Shown in pieces: positions 1 through 7,441 of a stretch of 10,015 nucleotides of DNA. Every line of letters begins with the position of its first letter. The first letter of the stretch is position 1. Location of the stretch: NCBI GenBank assembly GCA_014729735.1, contig WJJN01000626.1, forward strand, positions 1 through 10,015. Direction: 5' to 3'. The notes beneath the pieces were generated by a model. The model saw only the letters and a program-made list of their open reading frames with translations, was not told the DNA's origin and did not search any database. The stretch comes from Candidatus Zhuqueibacterota bacterium. Lineage in GTDB: Bacteria; Zhuqueibacterota; Zhuqueibacteria; Thermofontimicrobiales; Thiofontviventaceae. Made by a program: the position numbers and the translations under genes.

Positions 1-2427
1 AGCCATAGGAATGCTACCGTTCATCTTCATAGTATTTCCAGCCAGTTTCAGCGAAACGCCCTTTGATTCGAGCATGGAATCGGCATACGATAGAGAACCA
101 TTAAAAGAGGATGTTTGAAAATTATGCAAATTTAAATCCGTGATCTGCCAATCTATTGAAAATTCCGGATGCTTTAAGTAGCCTTTTGCTCGCAAATCCA
201 AAATGGCTGGTAGTATTTGCTGTTTTGAATATTTATTTTGAAGATTATCTATCTCAAAACTTTGATCGCGACATTCAATCACAGATTCGATTCTTTTTAT
301 CTGCAGAAAATCAGAACAGAAGTCGGTAATATTGAGCTTTAGCGCGATTTCAGGATTCTTAAAAAGGTTTCTTAACTCTCCCTCTCCGTTTATGAGCCCA
401 CTAATTTTTTCATTTCCGGTGTAAAATTTTAAAAAATCCGAAAAATGAAGTTCTTTGATGTGTAATTTTGAACTCGACGATGGGAGATCTCCAGAAATGT
501 ATATGCAATTAGAAAATGTCGATTTGCCCTCAGGATTTAAAATATAAGAATCCGGACTAATTATACAATCAGGGCGTTGTAATTTTTTGTCTGCCGACTC
601 ATAATCAATATAAAGAGGGAAATTATGATTGAACGCCACAACCGTACATTTGGAGACTTGTTTCTCCTGATATTTGATATGTGATTTCAAGCTGTCGAAC
701 CGAAAATCAGAGATGCCACAGGAATCCCATCTGGTATCTATAGAAATTGCAGGATTCTTGAGCTCACCGGTCAGCGATCCCGAAAACTTGAGACGTCCGC
801 TTAGCCCATTTAGATCGAATATTGATTTGAATTTTGCAAAATCGATAATTTCACCGGTAAATGATGACTGCTTGATTGTAAGCTGTCCCTTTTCCACCAA
901 AAACATGCCATTCATCGAGTCGATGGCTGCACCATCGTATTGAAACGCTAACAAATCGAACCTACCGTTGAGAGCAGGATTACGAAATTTGCCATCGATT
1001 TTTGCTGCAACCCGAAATTCTCCGCCAATCTTTTGATCTCTAAAAAGAAATCCAATCGTTTGCATATTCGGGATACTGCATGTTAAATTTGTATTCTGCC
1101 ATATATTATCGACGATTTCGCCATCAATCCCCATCTCAACCGACTGCATCGAATACATTGCCAGAACGCGATTATTTTTTAATTTCAGCATCAATCGGCT
1201 CTCCGGTACGACTCGCTTATTATATGCCATGTTTGAAAACCGACAATCTGCTGAAATCGAACGCAATTCAAAACCCGGGGACAGCACATTGAAATATCCA
1301 TCGCATTCCAGATTTCCACTAAATCCTTTTGAATCAATTTGAAACAGCTTCAACGTCTGTTCCAATTCTGCATTCCTGAGTTTATAATTCACTATTGCGG
1401 TCCGAGCGTCTCGGTGATATTGTACATCGCCGAAAAGCAAGCCGCCAGCCGCATCTCCCTGTAATTTAGATATAAACCAGCCACTTTTATTTAATTCAAA
1501 CGTTGCCCGAATTTCGTGGATTGGGATATTGGAAATTTGAATCCGGTCTATTTCCAGATCGCCTTTCAAAGCAAAGTCATTTAGTTTGCCTTCAAACGAA
1601 TATTGGATAGCCGGAGTGCCTGTCAGCATTGAATCGGGGATTGAGTAATGTCCTGATAATTCTAGTAGATTCGCTTTCGCCATTATTCTGCCGCTGATTG
1701 CAAACTCATCGGCTAAATCGATTTTCAGATTCGCCTCGACTAATGATCGGCGAAAATAGCTGGCGCTTGTTGAAAGATTTATAGTACCATTTTTAATATA
1801 AAATGCACTCTGAATTTTATCAAAAAACTGTTTCTCATTACTGATAACAACTACCGCGCTCTTCATTGCAAAGCGCCCCTCTAATTTCTGTTCCTGCCAC
1901 GAATGTCGCACAAATAGACTAAAATTGCTGCAGTTTATTTCCTGAGGCAATTTCGAATCACCGATAGTAATGTCGCCGTCGATCAATGAAAAACGATCTG
2001 CTACAATTGGCATCGCAGTGGAATCCACGACTGATTTTAACACATTCTCGAGTAATTTCATTTTCCAGTCAGTCTGCCGGTCGCAAGCTATTGTGACGCG
2101 CATTCCTTCGACCCTGATATACGAAAAATCCAATTCCTTTCTGAAAAGACTCTTTAGCTTTATATGGATTTTAAGCAGGCGGATATAGAATCCGTTCTCT
2201 TGTTCGTTCAAAGCATCCTTTGTGCGAAGGTTATGTATCTGCATTTCACCGGGAAATTGTATCGAGATTTTGTCATAAATCAATGTATTGTTGATCTGGT
2301 GATCCAACCAATCTATGATACGATCTTCCGTGTAATGTTTCACGTAGGTCACTAAAATCATGCTGATCAAAAATAGAAATAGACAGGCTAATAGCAGAAC
2401 GGGAGAAAATGTTTTTCCGGATAGCAT
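1..2427 (-). CDS. TamB/AsmA-like envelope protein, N-terminal 809 residues (partial at window start)
   Basis: A single minus-strand frame stays open from an ATG at 2427 to position 1 with no stop, giving 809 residues; the C-terminus lies outside the window. Residues 8-28 form one hydrophobic segment (PVLLLACLFLFLISMILVTY) after a short N-terminus, as in inner-membrane anchored TamB/AsmA proteins. The rest is long, beta-rich and weakly repetitive. The pattern Gly-x-Leu/Phe-x-x-(N/H)-Pro recurs, as in DGKFRNPALNG near residue 480, TGELKNPAIS near 555, ELRNLFKNPEIA near 685 and KGYLKHPEFSI near 750, which is typical of beta-taco lipid-groove proteins. Family members bridge the inner and outer membranes and take part in outer-membrane protein assembly or phospholipid transport. 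The C-terminal TamB (DUF490) domain cannot be seen here, so AsmA-like or another bridge-like lipid transfer protein is also possible. A possible ribosome site GGGA lies 7 bases before the ATG. No TamA/BamA-type partner is in the window. Confidence 0.75.
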   Translation of the reverse strand, partial: MLSGKTFSPVLLLACLFLFLISMILVTYVKHYTEDRIIDWLDHQINNTLIYDKISIQFPGEMQIHNLRTKDALNEQENGFYIRLLKIHIKLKSLFRKELDFSYIRVEGMRVTIACDRQTDWKMKLLENVLKSVVDSTAMPIVADRFSLIDGDITIGDSKLPQEINCSNFSLFVRHSWQEQKLEGRFAMKSAVVVISNEKQFFDKIQSAFYIKNGTINLSTSASYFRRSLVEANLKIDLADEFAISGRIMAKANLLELSGHYSIPDSMLTGTPAIQYSFEGKLNDFALKGDLEIDRIQISNIPIHEIRATFELNKSGWFISKLQGDAAGGLLFGDVQYHRDARTAIVNYKLRNAELEQTLKLFQIDSKGFSGNLECDGYFNVLSPGFELRSISADCRFSNMAYNKRVVPESRLMLKLKNNRVLAMYSMQSVEMGIDGEIVDNIWQNTNLTCSIPNMQTIGFLFRDQKIGGEFRVAAKIDGKFRNPALNGRFDLLAFQYDGAAIDSMNGMFLVEKGQLTIKQSSFTGEIIDFAKFKSIFDLNGLSGRLKFSGSLTGELKNPAISIDTRWDSCGISDFRFDSLKSHIKYQEKQVSKCTVVAFNHNFPLYIDYESADKKLQRPDCIISPDSYILNPEGKSTFSNCIYISGDLPSSSSKLHIKELHFSDFLKFYTGNEKISGLINGEGELRNLFKNPEIALKLNITDFCSDFLQIKRIESVIECRDQSFEIDNLQNKYSKQQILPAILDLRAKGYLKHPEFSIDWQITDLNLHNFQTSSFNGSLSYADSMLESKGVSLKLAGNTMKMNGSIPMA

Positions 2428-2440
2428 TGGTTCATCCCAT

Positions 2441-2482
2441 AAAGAAAAAGCAAGGCTCCCCTTTCAAATCAAACCTTGCTTA
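2441..2482 (-). terminator. Rho-independent terminator after the MinD-like gene
   Basis: A perfect 8-bp inverted repeat, AAGCAAGG (2448-2455) and CCTTGCTT (2474-2481), encloses an 18-base loop. Read on the minus strand the stem is followed directly by TTTTTCTTT (2449-2441), a good U-tract. It lies about 40 bp downstream of the stop of the 2521-3810 gene. On the plus strand it is followed by a weaker T-rich stretch, but no plus-strand gene ends here. The tamB-like ATG is only 14 bases beyond the end of the T-tract. Confidence 0.8.
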
Positions 2483-2520
2483 TGTTTTTATTTCGATAAG
2501 AAAATATAAAATAATTTTAA

Positions 2521-3810
2521 TCATCCCTTGAATAATGGTTCGAGGCGTCTTATTTTGCAGGGATAGCCTCCGTTTTGATATTCGCAATCATCCCAATAGA
2601 AACATTTTACTGAACAAATTGTGTTGCTTTCGTAATCCTCCGCCAGAGGAAAGCTTTTCGCAGATTCATTGATATTTTTGCGCATTTTCCGTTTATCGAC
2701 AAACGCTTCGATGCTTGCCATTTTGAGCAGCTTAACCGTAATTAATCTCGCAATACTTCTGGAAGCTTTTGATTTCGGATTATGAATAATGAACGGACGC
2801 AAATCTTTGACCGAATCATGTACATCCTCATCATATTCCACGTACCCCATATAATCGATATCCAGTGAAAGCAGCTCGGCAGCAGCCGTTTTAATGGAAG
2901 CACCTTCTTTAATTTCATCTGAGTCCATAATCATGTTCAAAATTAGTCTCGGTTTAAATTCCCGAATATTCGTCTCCATCCGCGATGCTACTTCACTGCT
3001 AATCTTGTTTGCCTTTTCGAGCAAGATTTCTATCGGCGTGGTAAACTGGCTCAAACTATTCACTCCATCTACTTCCAGGAGTGTCAATACCTGCTGTTCA
3101 TTGCGGAATTCGCGCTGCAACTTTCTCAGCAAACAAAGTTTTATAAAATCAAAACTTTCCTGGATCGCGGTGGGTTCCGGGCTGGTGATGACAATCCCTT
3201 CATCGACAGAGATGAAGAAGTCAATGACGCTCAGTGCAGAGCCTGCACCCAGATCCATGATAATATAGTTTGCATCTAATTTCTTAAGTTCACGCACCAG
3301 CCGTACTTTTTGCGAATACTTCGGATTGGCAATGCCCAGTATACCGCAGGCACCACTGATGAGCTTTAAATTGTTGATTGGAGTATCAAGTAAAATATCT
3401 TCGAGGGAATCTTGCTGGAGTGTGTAGTAGTCTAAAAAAGTATATTGTGGCGATAAAATGCCCATGCATGTGTGCAGATTCGCGCCACCAAAATCGCCAT
3501 CTACTAGCACTACCTCCTTACCCAATGCCGCTAATCCGATTCCCATGGACGCTGCTAAAACTGTCTTACCGACACCTCCTTTGCCACTGCCCATTGCAAT
3601 AATTTTTTTCTCCGTTTCCGGTACAGCAGTTGGCATAAATAACCGTTTAATCTCCTCTATTTTTTCCGCTTCTACCCATTCTCCTTCGTCCTCCAGCCAG
3701 ATTTCATCAGCCAGAGAAAAGTTACCGCTTTTTACAAGACCTTTTAATTCCGACGTGGAAATCGGACCGTACTGTTTATCATCGATGCGTACCAATAAGT
3801 TGCTGTTCAT
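2521..3810 (-). CDS. MinD/ParA-family ATPase with N-terminal GYF_2 domain and C-terminal four-cysteine tail
   Basis: A 429-residue cytoplasmic protein in three parts. Residues 1-60 look like a GYF_2 (DUF4339) peptide-binding domain: YGPIS at 14-18 and a W-rich stretch ending in a helix up to LFM. Residues 68-365 are a MinD/ParA/FlhG-type P-loop ATPase: deviant Walker A GKGGVGKT at 76-83 with signature Lys77 and Lys82, VDGDFGGANLH at 103-113, switch II MDLGAG at 185-190, and the SPEPTAIQ segment at 210-217 typical of the MinD-like group found in deltaproteobacteria. Residues 399-418 hold Cys399, Cys403, Cys409 and Cys418 in a C-x3-C-x5-C-x8-C spacing, a likely zinc or iron-sulfur site (inference). 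Such ATPases usually place proteins or complexes at a cell site through ATP-driven dimers; the cargo is not evident and no flagellar or division gene is nearby. The ATG has AAGGA (3818-3822) seven bases upstream, its own promoter, and a terminator behind it, so it is probably monocistronic. Confidence 0.9.
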   Translation of the reverse strand: MNSNLLVRIDDKQYGPISTSELKGLVKSGNFSLADEIWLEDEGEWVEAEKIEEIKRLFMPTAVPETEKKIIAMGSGKGGVGKTVLAASMGIGLAALGKEVVLVDGDFGGANLHTCMGILSPQYTFLDYYTLQQDSLEDILLDTPINNLKLISGACGILGIANPKYSQKVRLVRELKKLDANYIIMDLGAGSALSVIDFFISVDEGIVITSPEPTAIQESFDFIKLCLLRKLQREFRNEQQVLTLLEVDGVNSLSQFTTPIEILLEKANKISSEVASRMETNIREFKPRLILNMIMDSDEIKEGASIKTAAAELLSLDIDYMGYVEYDEDVHDSVKDLRPFIIHNPKSKASRSIARLITVKLLKMASIEAFVDKRKMRKNINESAKSFPLAEDYESNTICSVKCFYWDDCEYQNGGYPCKIRRLEPLFKG

Positions 3811-3865
3811 TCGATGTTCCTTAATAATTCTCCATTGTTTAATGCGTCATCGTTACTATTATCGA

Positions 3866-3896
3866 CAAATATATACATTATTTATATAATTTCAAA
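3866..3896 (-). promoter_or_regulatory. Candidate promoter of the MinD-like gene
   Basis: On the minus strand TTTG (3896-3893) is separated by exactly 19 bases from TATATTTG (3873-3866), an exact match to the Bacteroidetes promoter pattern TTTG-N19/21-TAnnTTTG. The same bases can be read as a sigma70-type site, TTGAAA-N16-TATATT. Transcription would start near 3859, leaving a leader of about 50 bases before the ATG at 3810. It sits in the 114-bp gap after the helicase stop, so the MinD-like gene can be expressed independently of the upstream operon. Confidence 0.55.
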
Positions 3897-3924
3897 TTAC
3901 TTTTTCGTAAATAGCATAATATTT

Positions 3925-6453
3925 TCATCGGTTATTTTTAAAGAATTTGGTCAATTCATTAAAAACACTATTCTTAGAGCCCTGTACAATGCGACCATCG
4001 GGCAGAGAAGCAACAAAAATCTTGCCATAGTATTTTTCCACGATTCGTCTGTCCAATATTACTACCGCACCAATATCCCTTTTGCTCCGAATTAACCGCC
4101 CCACACCTTGTTTCAATTTTATCACTGCTTGCGGCACTGAATATTCCATGAATGCATTACCGCCCCTGCTTTTTATTGCTTCAACTCGTGCTTCGATAAT
4201 CGGCTCAGTCGGTACTTTGAACGGCAACTTTGTAATAATGACTAACTCCAGTGCGTCTCCCGGCACATCCACCCCTTCCCAAAAGCTGTCTGTTCCGAAC
4301 AGGACGGATGATTTATCCTGTCTGAATCTATCCAGCAACCGATGGCGAGTCGCTGCGCCCTGCTTCAGTGCTAAAATGCCTTCCTCATCAAAAAATGGTT
4401 CCATTTGTTCGTAAATCCTGTTGAGCAATGCATATGACGTAAACAGAATAAACGCCCGACCTTTTGTTATCGAAATGGTTTGTCGTAAAATATCAGTCAG
4501 TGCATTACGATAGCTCCCCAAATCCGGCGGTGGTATATCCGTGGGGATGGCAATGATTTCTTGTTTCCGATAATTAAACGGTGCAGGCAATACAGCAGTT
4601 CGCATTCGATCCGGTTTGCAGAGATGCAGACCAATACGGTTGTAAAGGTATTCGAATTCACTCCGGTTTCTGATACCGAAAATCGTCAATGTCGCCGAGG
4701 TCATTACGATGGTATCGAGACGCTCATAAACATGTTTCAACATGGATTCGCCAATATCCAGCGGAGAAATTCTCAGTCGGGTGATATAACGATTCCGCTG
4801 CTGTTTGATCTCGAGCCATCGCACAAATTCATCATCCTCTTCGAACAGAACGCTCTCAATCACATCCCGGGCAACCAACAATCGGTTGATTTGTGCCTCG
4901 ATTTCGACGAGCAGCGAAATCATTCTGTCATCGAAAGATATTCCGCACTTTTCCAATCGCTGAATCATTTTCTGAATCTTGCCTGCAAATTTTTTCAATT
5001 GATATATCAGATTACTGCATTTTTCAACGACCACCTTTTCCCATATCTCATTATCTTTCACTTGTGGTTTTACGCGCAGTTTTATTTCGCCAAACCCATT
5101 CTGATTTTCACTGCTCACCAAAGATACCAATGCATCCATTGCTTCTTCGTTAATAGCATTCAGAGCGTCCAAATTCGGGATTAAGTCAATATCAATTCTC
5201 TTGACTGCATCTTCCAAAACAGGATTGTTAATCTGCGCCAATAATTTCAGTAATCTGGCTTTAAGAATCACAAAATGCCCCTTTTTCCCGCCTTTCTGGA
5301 AGAGGCGTCCCAGGATCCGGCTAACTCCGGCTCTTGTAATTCCTCCGCCAAAATAATGCGTTGCGACATCTTCGATGTGATGCGCTTCATCCAGTATCAG
5401 TCGCTTGTAAGGCGGCAGCACGGAAATGTCCATGCCAAGGCTTCTGACAGATAGATCGGAAAACAACAGGTAGTGATTCACTACTAAAATTTGTGCTTTG
5501 TTTGCAGCGCGGCGCGCTTTGTTGACAAAACATTTTTTAAAATTATGGCACTTTGCCCGTGTACAGGTGTCGCTTTCCGACGCAACTTTTTCCCAGACAT
5601 CATATCGGGGGATAAAATTCAGATCTGACTTACTGCCGTCGTTCGTGACCTTCGACCAGTCGATGAGCATCTGAATTTCATTGGTTTCCTCGGGCAGGAT
5701 ATTCAGTTCCGGTTCCCGCTCCATGTCTTCGATTTTTCTCAAGCAAATGTAATTATTTCTTCCCTTCACAAGCACTGCATCAAAAGAGATATCGAGAACC
5801 GACTGTAGAAACGGTATATCTTTATTTATAAGTTGTTCCTGTAAATTTATAGTGTTTGTGGAAATAACACATTTTTCTTTATTCGTGACTGCCCAGTATA
5901 CTGCGGGAATCAAATACGCCAGCGATTTGCCGACACCGGTTCCCGCCTCGATAACACTGATTGTATTTTGATTGAATGCCAGGCAAATTTCCTCGATCAT
6001 ATCCAGTTGCTGGGGGCGGTATTCATAGCCTTTCAACTTTTTGGAGATATTGTGTCCCGGTTTCAAAATATCGGAAATTTTGTCCGCATCGAGCTTTCTT
6101 TGTTCTTCCCTGTCAAACGGCTCTACCACAACGAAAATATCATCAACATCGTTGTTGACGATAAAGCTTCCCACCCCTATTTTGCCTAATATGGACGAAA
6201 TGTGAATATCATTCATCGAAGGCTTCAATTCGCCGCCGGGATGATTATGAATCATCACGTCACCGGCTCCCGCGTTTTTCTGAACCACAGGTACGGCTAT
6301 CTCATTGCCGCGAGCCAGCACCGTTACCTGTTCGACAATTCGTTCATTATTTGTCTTTCCGATCAGAAAAATTTCATTACCCTGTGCTTCGCGAATCTCG
6401 TTTTGGATTTCTTCAATGCAAAAGGGAGTAATGTATTTCAATATATTCTTCAT
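3925..6453 (-). CDS. DinG/XPD-family iron-sulfur DNA helicase with N-terminal JAB/RadC-like domain
   Basis: An 842-residue superfamily 2 helicase fused to a JAB (JAMM) domain. Residues 15-112 form the JAB module: probable metal or catalytic Glu27 in GNEIFLIG, then His69-x-His71-Pro, Ser79 and Asp82, fitting the H-x-H-x7-S-x2-D JAMM signature; the HNHPGG form resembles RadC. Residues 145-842 are DinG-like: Walker A GTGVGKS at 171-177, DEAH at 355-358, SATL at 586-589, FWEGVDVPG at 724-732 and QGVGRLIRS at 782-790. Four cysteines, 237, 297, 302 and 308, match the 4Fe-4S site of DinG/XPD, followed by the usual VVNHYLL. Family members unwind DNA or DNA-RNA structures 5' to 3' in repair and replication restart. 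Firmicute DinG proteins have a DnaQ-like exonuclease in this N-terminal position; a JAB domain is unusual. Its role could be peptide or isopeptide cleavage, or a RadC-like function, and is unknown. The start lies one base after the nuclease stop (TAAGATG) with no clear Shine-Dalgarno, suggesting coupled translation. Confidence 0.92.
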   Translation of the reverse strand: MKNILKYITPFCIEEIQNEIREAQGNEIFLIGKTNNERIVEQVTVLARGNEIAVPVVQKNAGAGDVMIHNHPGGELKPSMNDIHISSILGKIGVGSFIVNNDVDDIFVVVEPFDREEQRKLDADKISDILKPGHNISKKLKGYEYRPQQLDMIEEICLAFNQNTISVIEAGTGVGKSLAYLIPAVYWAVTNKEKCVISTNTINLQEQLINKDIPFLQSVLDISFDAVLVKGRNNYICLRKIEDMEREPELNILPEETNEIQMLIDWSKVTNDGSKSDLNFIPRYDVWEKVASESDTCTRAKCHNFKKCFVNKARRAANKAQILVVNHYLLFSDLSVRSLGMDISVLPPYKRLILDEAHHIEDVATHYFGGGITRAGVSRILGRLFQKGGKKGHFVILKARLLKLLAQINNPVLEDAVKRIDIDLIPNLDALNAINEEAMDALVSLVSSENQNGFGEIKLRVKPQVKDNEIWEKVVVEKCSNLIYQLKKFAGKIQKMIQRLEKCGISFDDRMISLLVEIEAQINRLLVARDVIESVLFEEDDEFVRWLEIKQQRNRYITRLRISPLDIGESMLKHVYERLDTIVMTSATLTIFGIRNRSEFEYLYNRIGLHLCKPDRMRTAVLPAPFNYRKQEIIAIPTDIPPPDLGSYRNALTDILRQTISITKGRAFILFTSYALLNRIYEQMEPFFDEEGILALKQGAATRHRLLDRFRQDKSSVLFGTDSFWEGVDVPGDALELVIITKLPFKVPTEPIIEARVEAIKSRGGNAFMEYSVPQAVIKLKQGVGRLIRSKRDIGAVVILDRRIVEKYYGKIFVASLPDGRIVQGSKNSVFNELTKFFKNNR

Positions 6454-6454
6454 C

Positions 6455-7417
6455 TTAAAAAAGAGATATTTGAGAGGATGGTCGTAAAGGAGCAGCGTTG
6501 AAACCTTCCCGGATTAAACAGTGAGTGAAATCAGAGAAACCGTGCGTGATGAACACCTTTTGCGGAGATACCTGTTTCACATATTTTATCAGATCGTCAT
6601 ATCCGGCATGATCGCTTAGCGGAATTGCCGTGTGTGCACGATATCGAAATTTTGCACGTGGATCCATTGCCCAACCGGTAACGACTGCCTTGCAAATCTC
6701 GCCTCGATAACGCTTTCCAAGCCAATTCTTAATATGCGGCGGGATCACCATTACCCGCTTTCGCAAATCTTCTCCTTCATAAAGTTTGTAATTTTTGAAA
6801 GAAATTCCATATTGCTCGTATATTTTCAGCATCTTATAAATCGATGAATGCACACTGATCTGATAGTCAAGATCACCCAATATTTTAATGACTTCCTGGC
6901 TCTTGCCAAGGGAGTAACCCAGGATCACAGGGGCAATCCCCCGTGCAAAACATTTATCGATGAATTTCACTAATTGCTCGATAACCAGATATCGCTTCGG
7001 AAAAACAAACTCAGGTCTGCCGAAGGTGCTTTCGATAATCAGAATATCTGCCTCCCGAATTTCCGCGGGTGCCGCTGTTGCAGACGTTCGCAGATTCAAA
7101 TCGCCGGTATATACCAGGCGTACGCCATCTTTCTCGATCAAAATTTGCGCCGAGCCTAAAATGTGCCCCGAAGGAAATAACTCGATTGTTGCACCGTCCA
7201 TTTTGTAGGGCGTATTATATTCAAGAGGAATCGCGTCAACTTTTTTACGGCGAAGTTCGAACATGCTAATAGTTTCCGGCGTTGCAATGATTTGCTTATG
7301 ATTGCGAATATGATCCGCATGCGCATGTGAAACAAAGCTGAGAGGTACCACTCGTTCTGCATCCAGCCAAAAAGACGTACCCAAAATCCGAATTCCCTTT
7401 TCATCGATTTCGAACAT
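6455..7417 (-). CDS. Beta-CASP metallo-beta-lactamase nuclease (ligase-associated exonuclease / mRNA 3'-end processing type)
   Basis: A 320-residue two-metal hydrolase. The lactamase motifs are all present: HAHADH at 31-36, His84 in GHILGSA, Asp106 in YTGDLN and His292 in THGF. Beta-CASP elements follow: Glu129 in ESTFG (motif A), His190 in VHSSIYK (motif B) and His270 in SDHAGYDD (motif C, the His form found in RNase J and CPSF73 rather than the Val form of Artemis-type DNA nucleases). The length and the strings ATPETISM, ESTFGRPEFVFP and YSLGKSQEV resemble the DNA ligase-associated exonuclease group and archaeal-type mRNA 3'-end processing nucleases. All metal ligands are intact, so it should be an active cytoplasmic RNA or DNA nuclease; the substrate cannot be chosen from sequence alone. 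It starts 24 bp after the DUF2279-like gene (GGA seven bases before the ATG) and its stop is one base from the helicase start, so it probably belongs to a three-gene operon with a functional link to the helicase. No ligase or Lhr-type helicase is present nearby. Confidence 0.88.
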   Translation of the reverse strand: MFEIDEKGIRILGTSFWLDAERVVPLSFVSHAHADHIRNHKQIIATPETISMFELRRKKVDAIPLEYNTPYKMDGATIELFPSGHILGSAQILIEKDGVRLVYTGDLNLRTSATAAPAEIREADILIIESTFGRPEFVFPKRYLVIEQLVKFIDKCFARGIAPVILGYSLGKSQEVIKILGDLDYQISVHSSIYKMLKIYEQYGISFKNYKLYEGEDLRKRVMVIPPHIKNWLGKRYRGEICKAVVTGWAMDPRAKFRYRAHTAIPLSDHAGYDDLIKYVKQVSPQKVFITHGFSDFTHCLIREGFNAAPLRPSSQISLF

Positions 7418-7441
7418 GATCTATTCCGCAGCCCTTTTCCT

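Noticed and set aside
674..943. Plus-strand open frames opposite the left 2.4 kb
   Set aside because: The minus strand carries one unbroken 809-codon frame with membrane anchor and family-like repeats, so these short plus-strand frames are shadows.
2388..2435. Short out-of-frame reading frame starting at an ATG eight bases before the tamB-like ATG, and a two-codon ATG-GGA-TGA at 2440
   Set aside because: Too short to support as real leader peptides; the long frame from 2427 has the coding pattern and membrane anchor.
4561..5184. Plus-strand open frame of 207 codons opposite the helicase gene
   Set aside because: It lies entirely antisense to the conserved DinG-type helicase, has no ribosome site seen and no family-like motif; it is a shadow frame.
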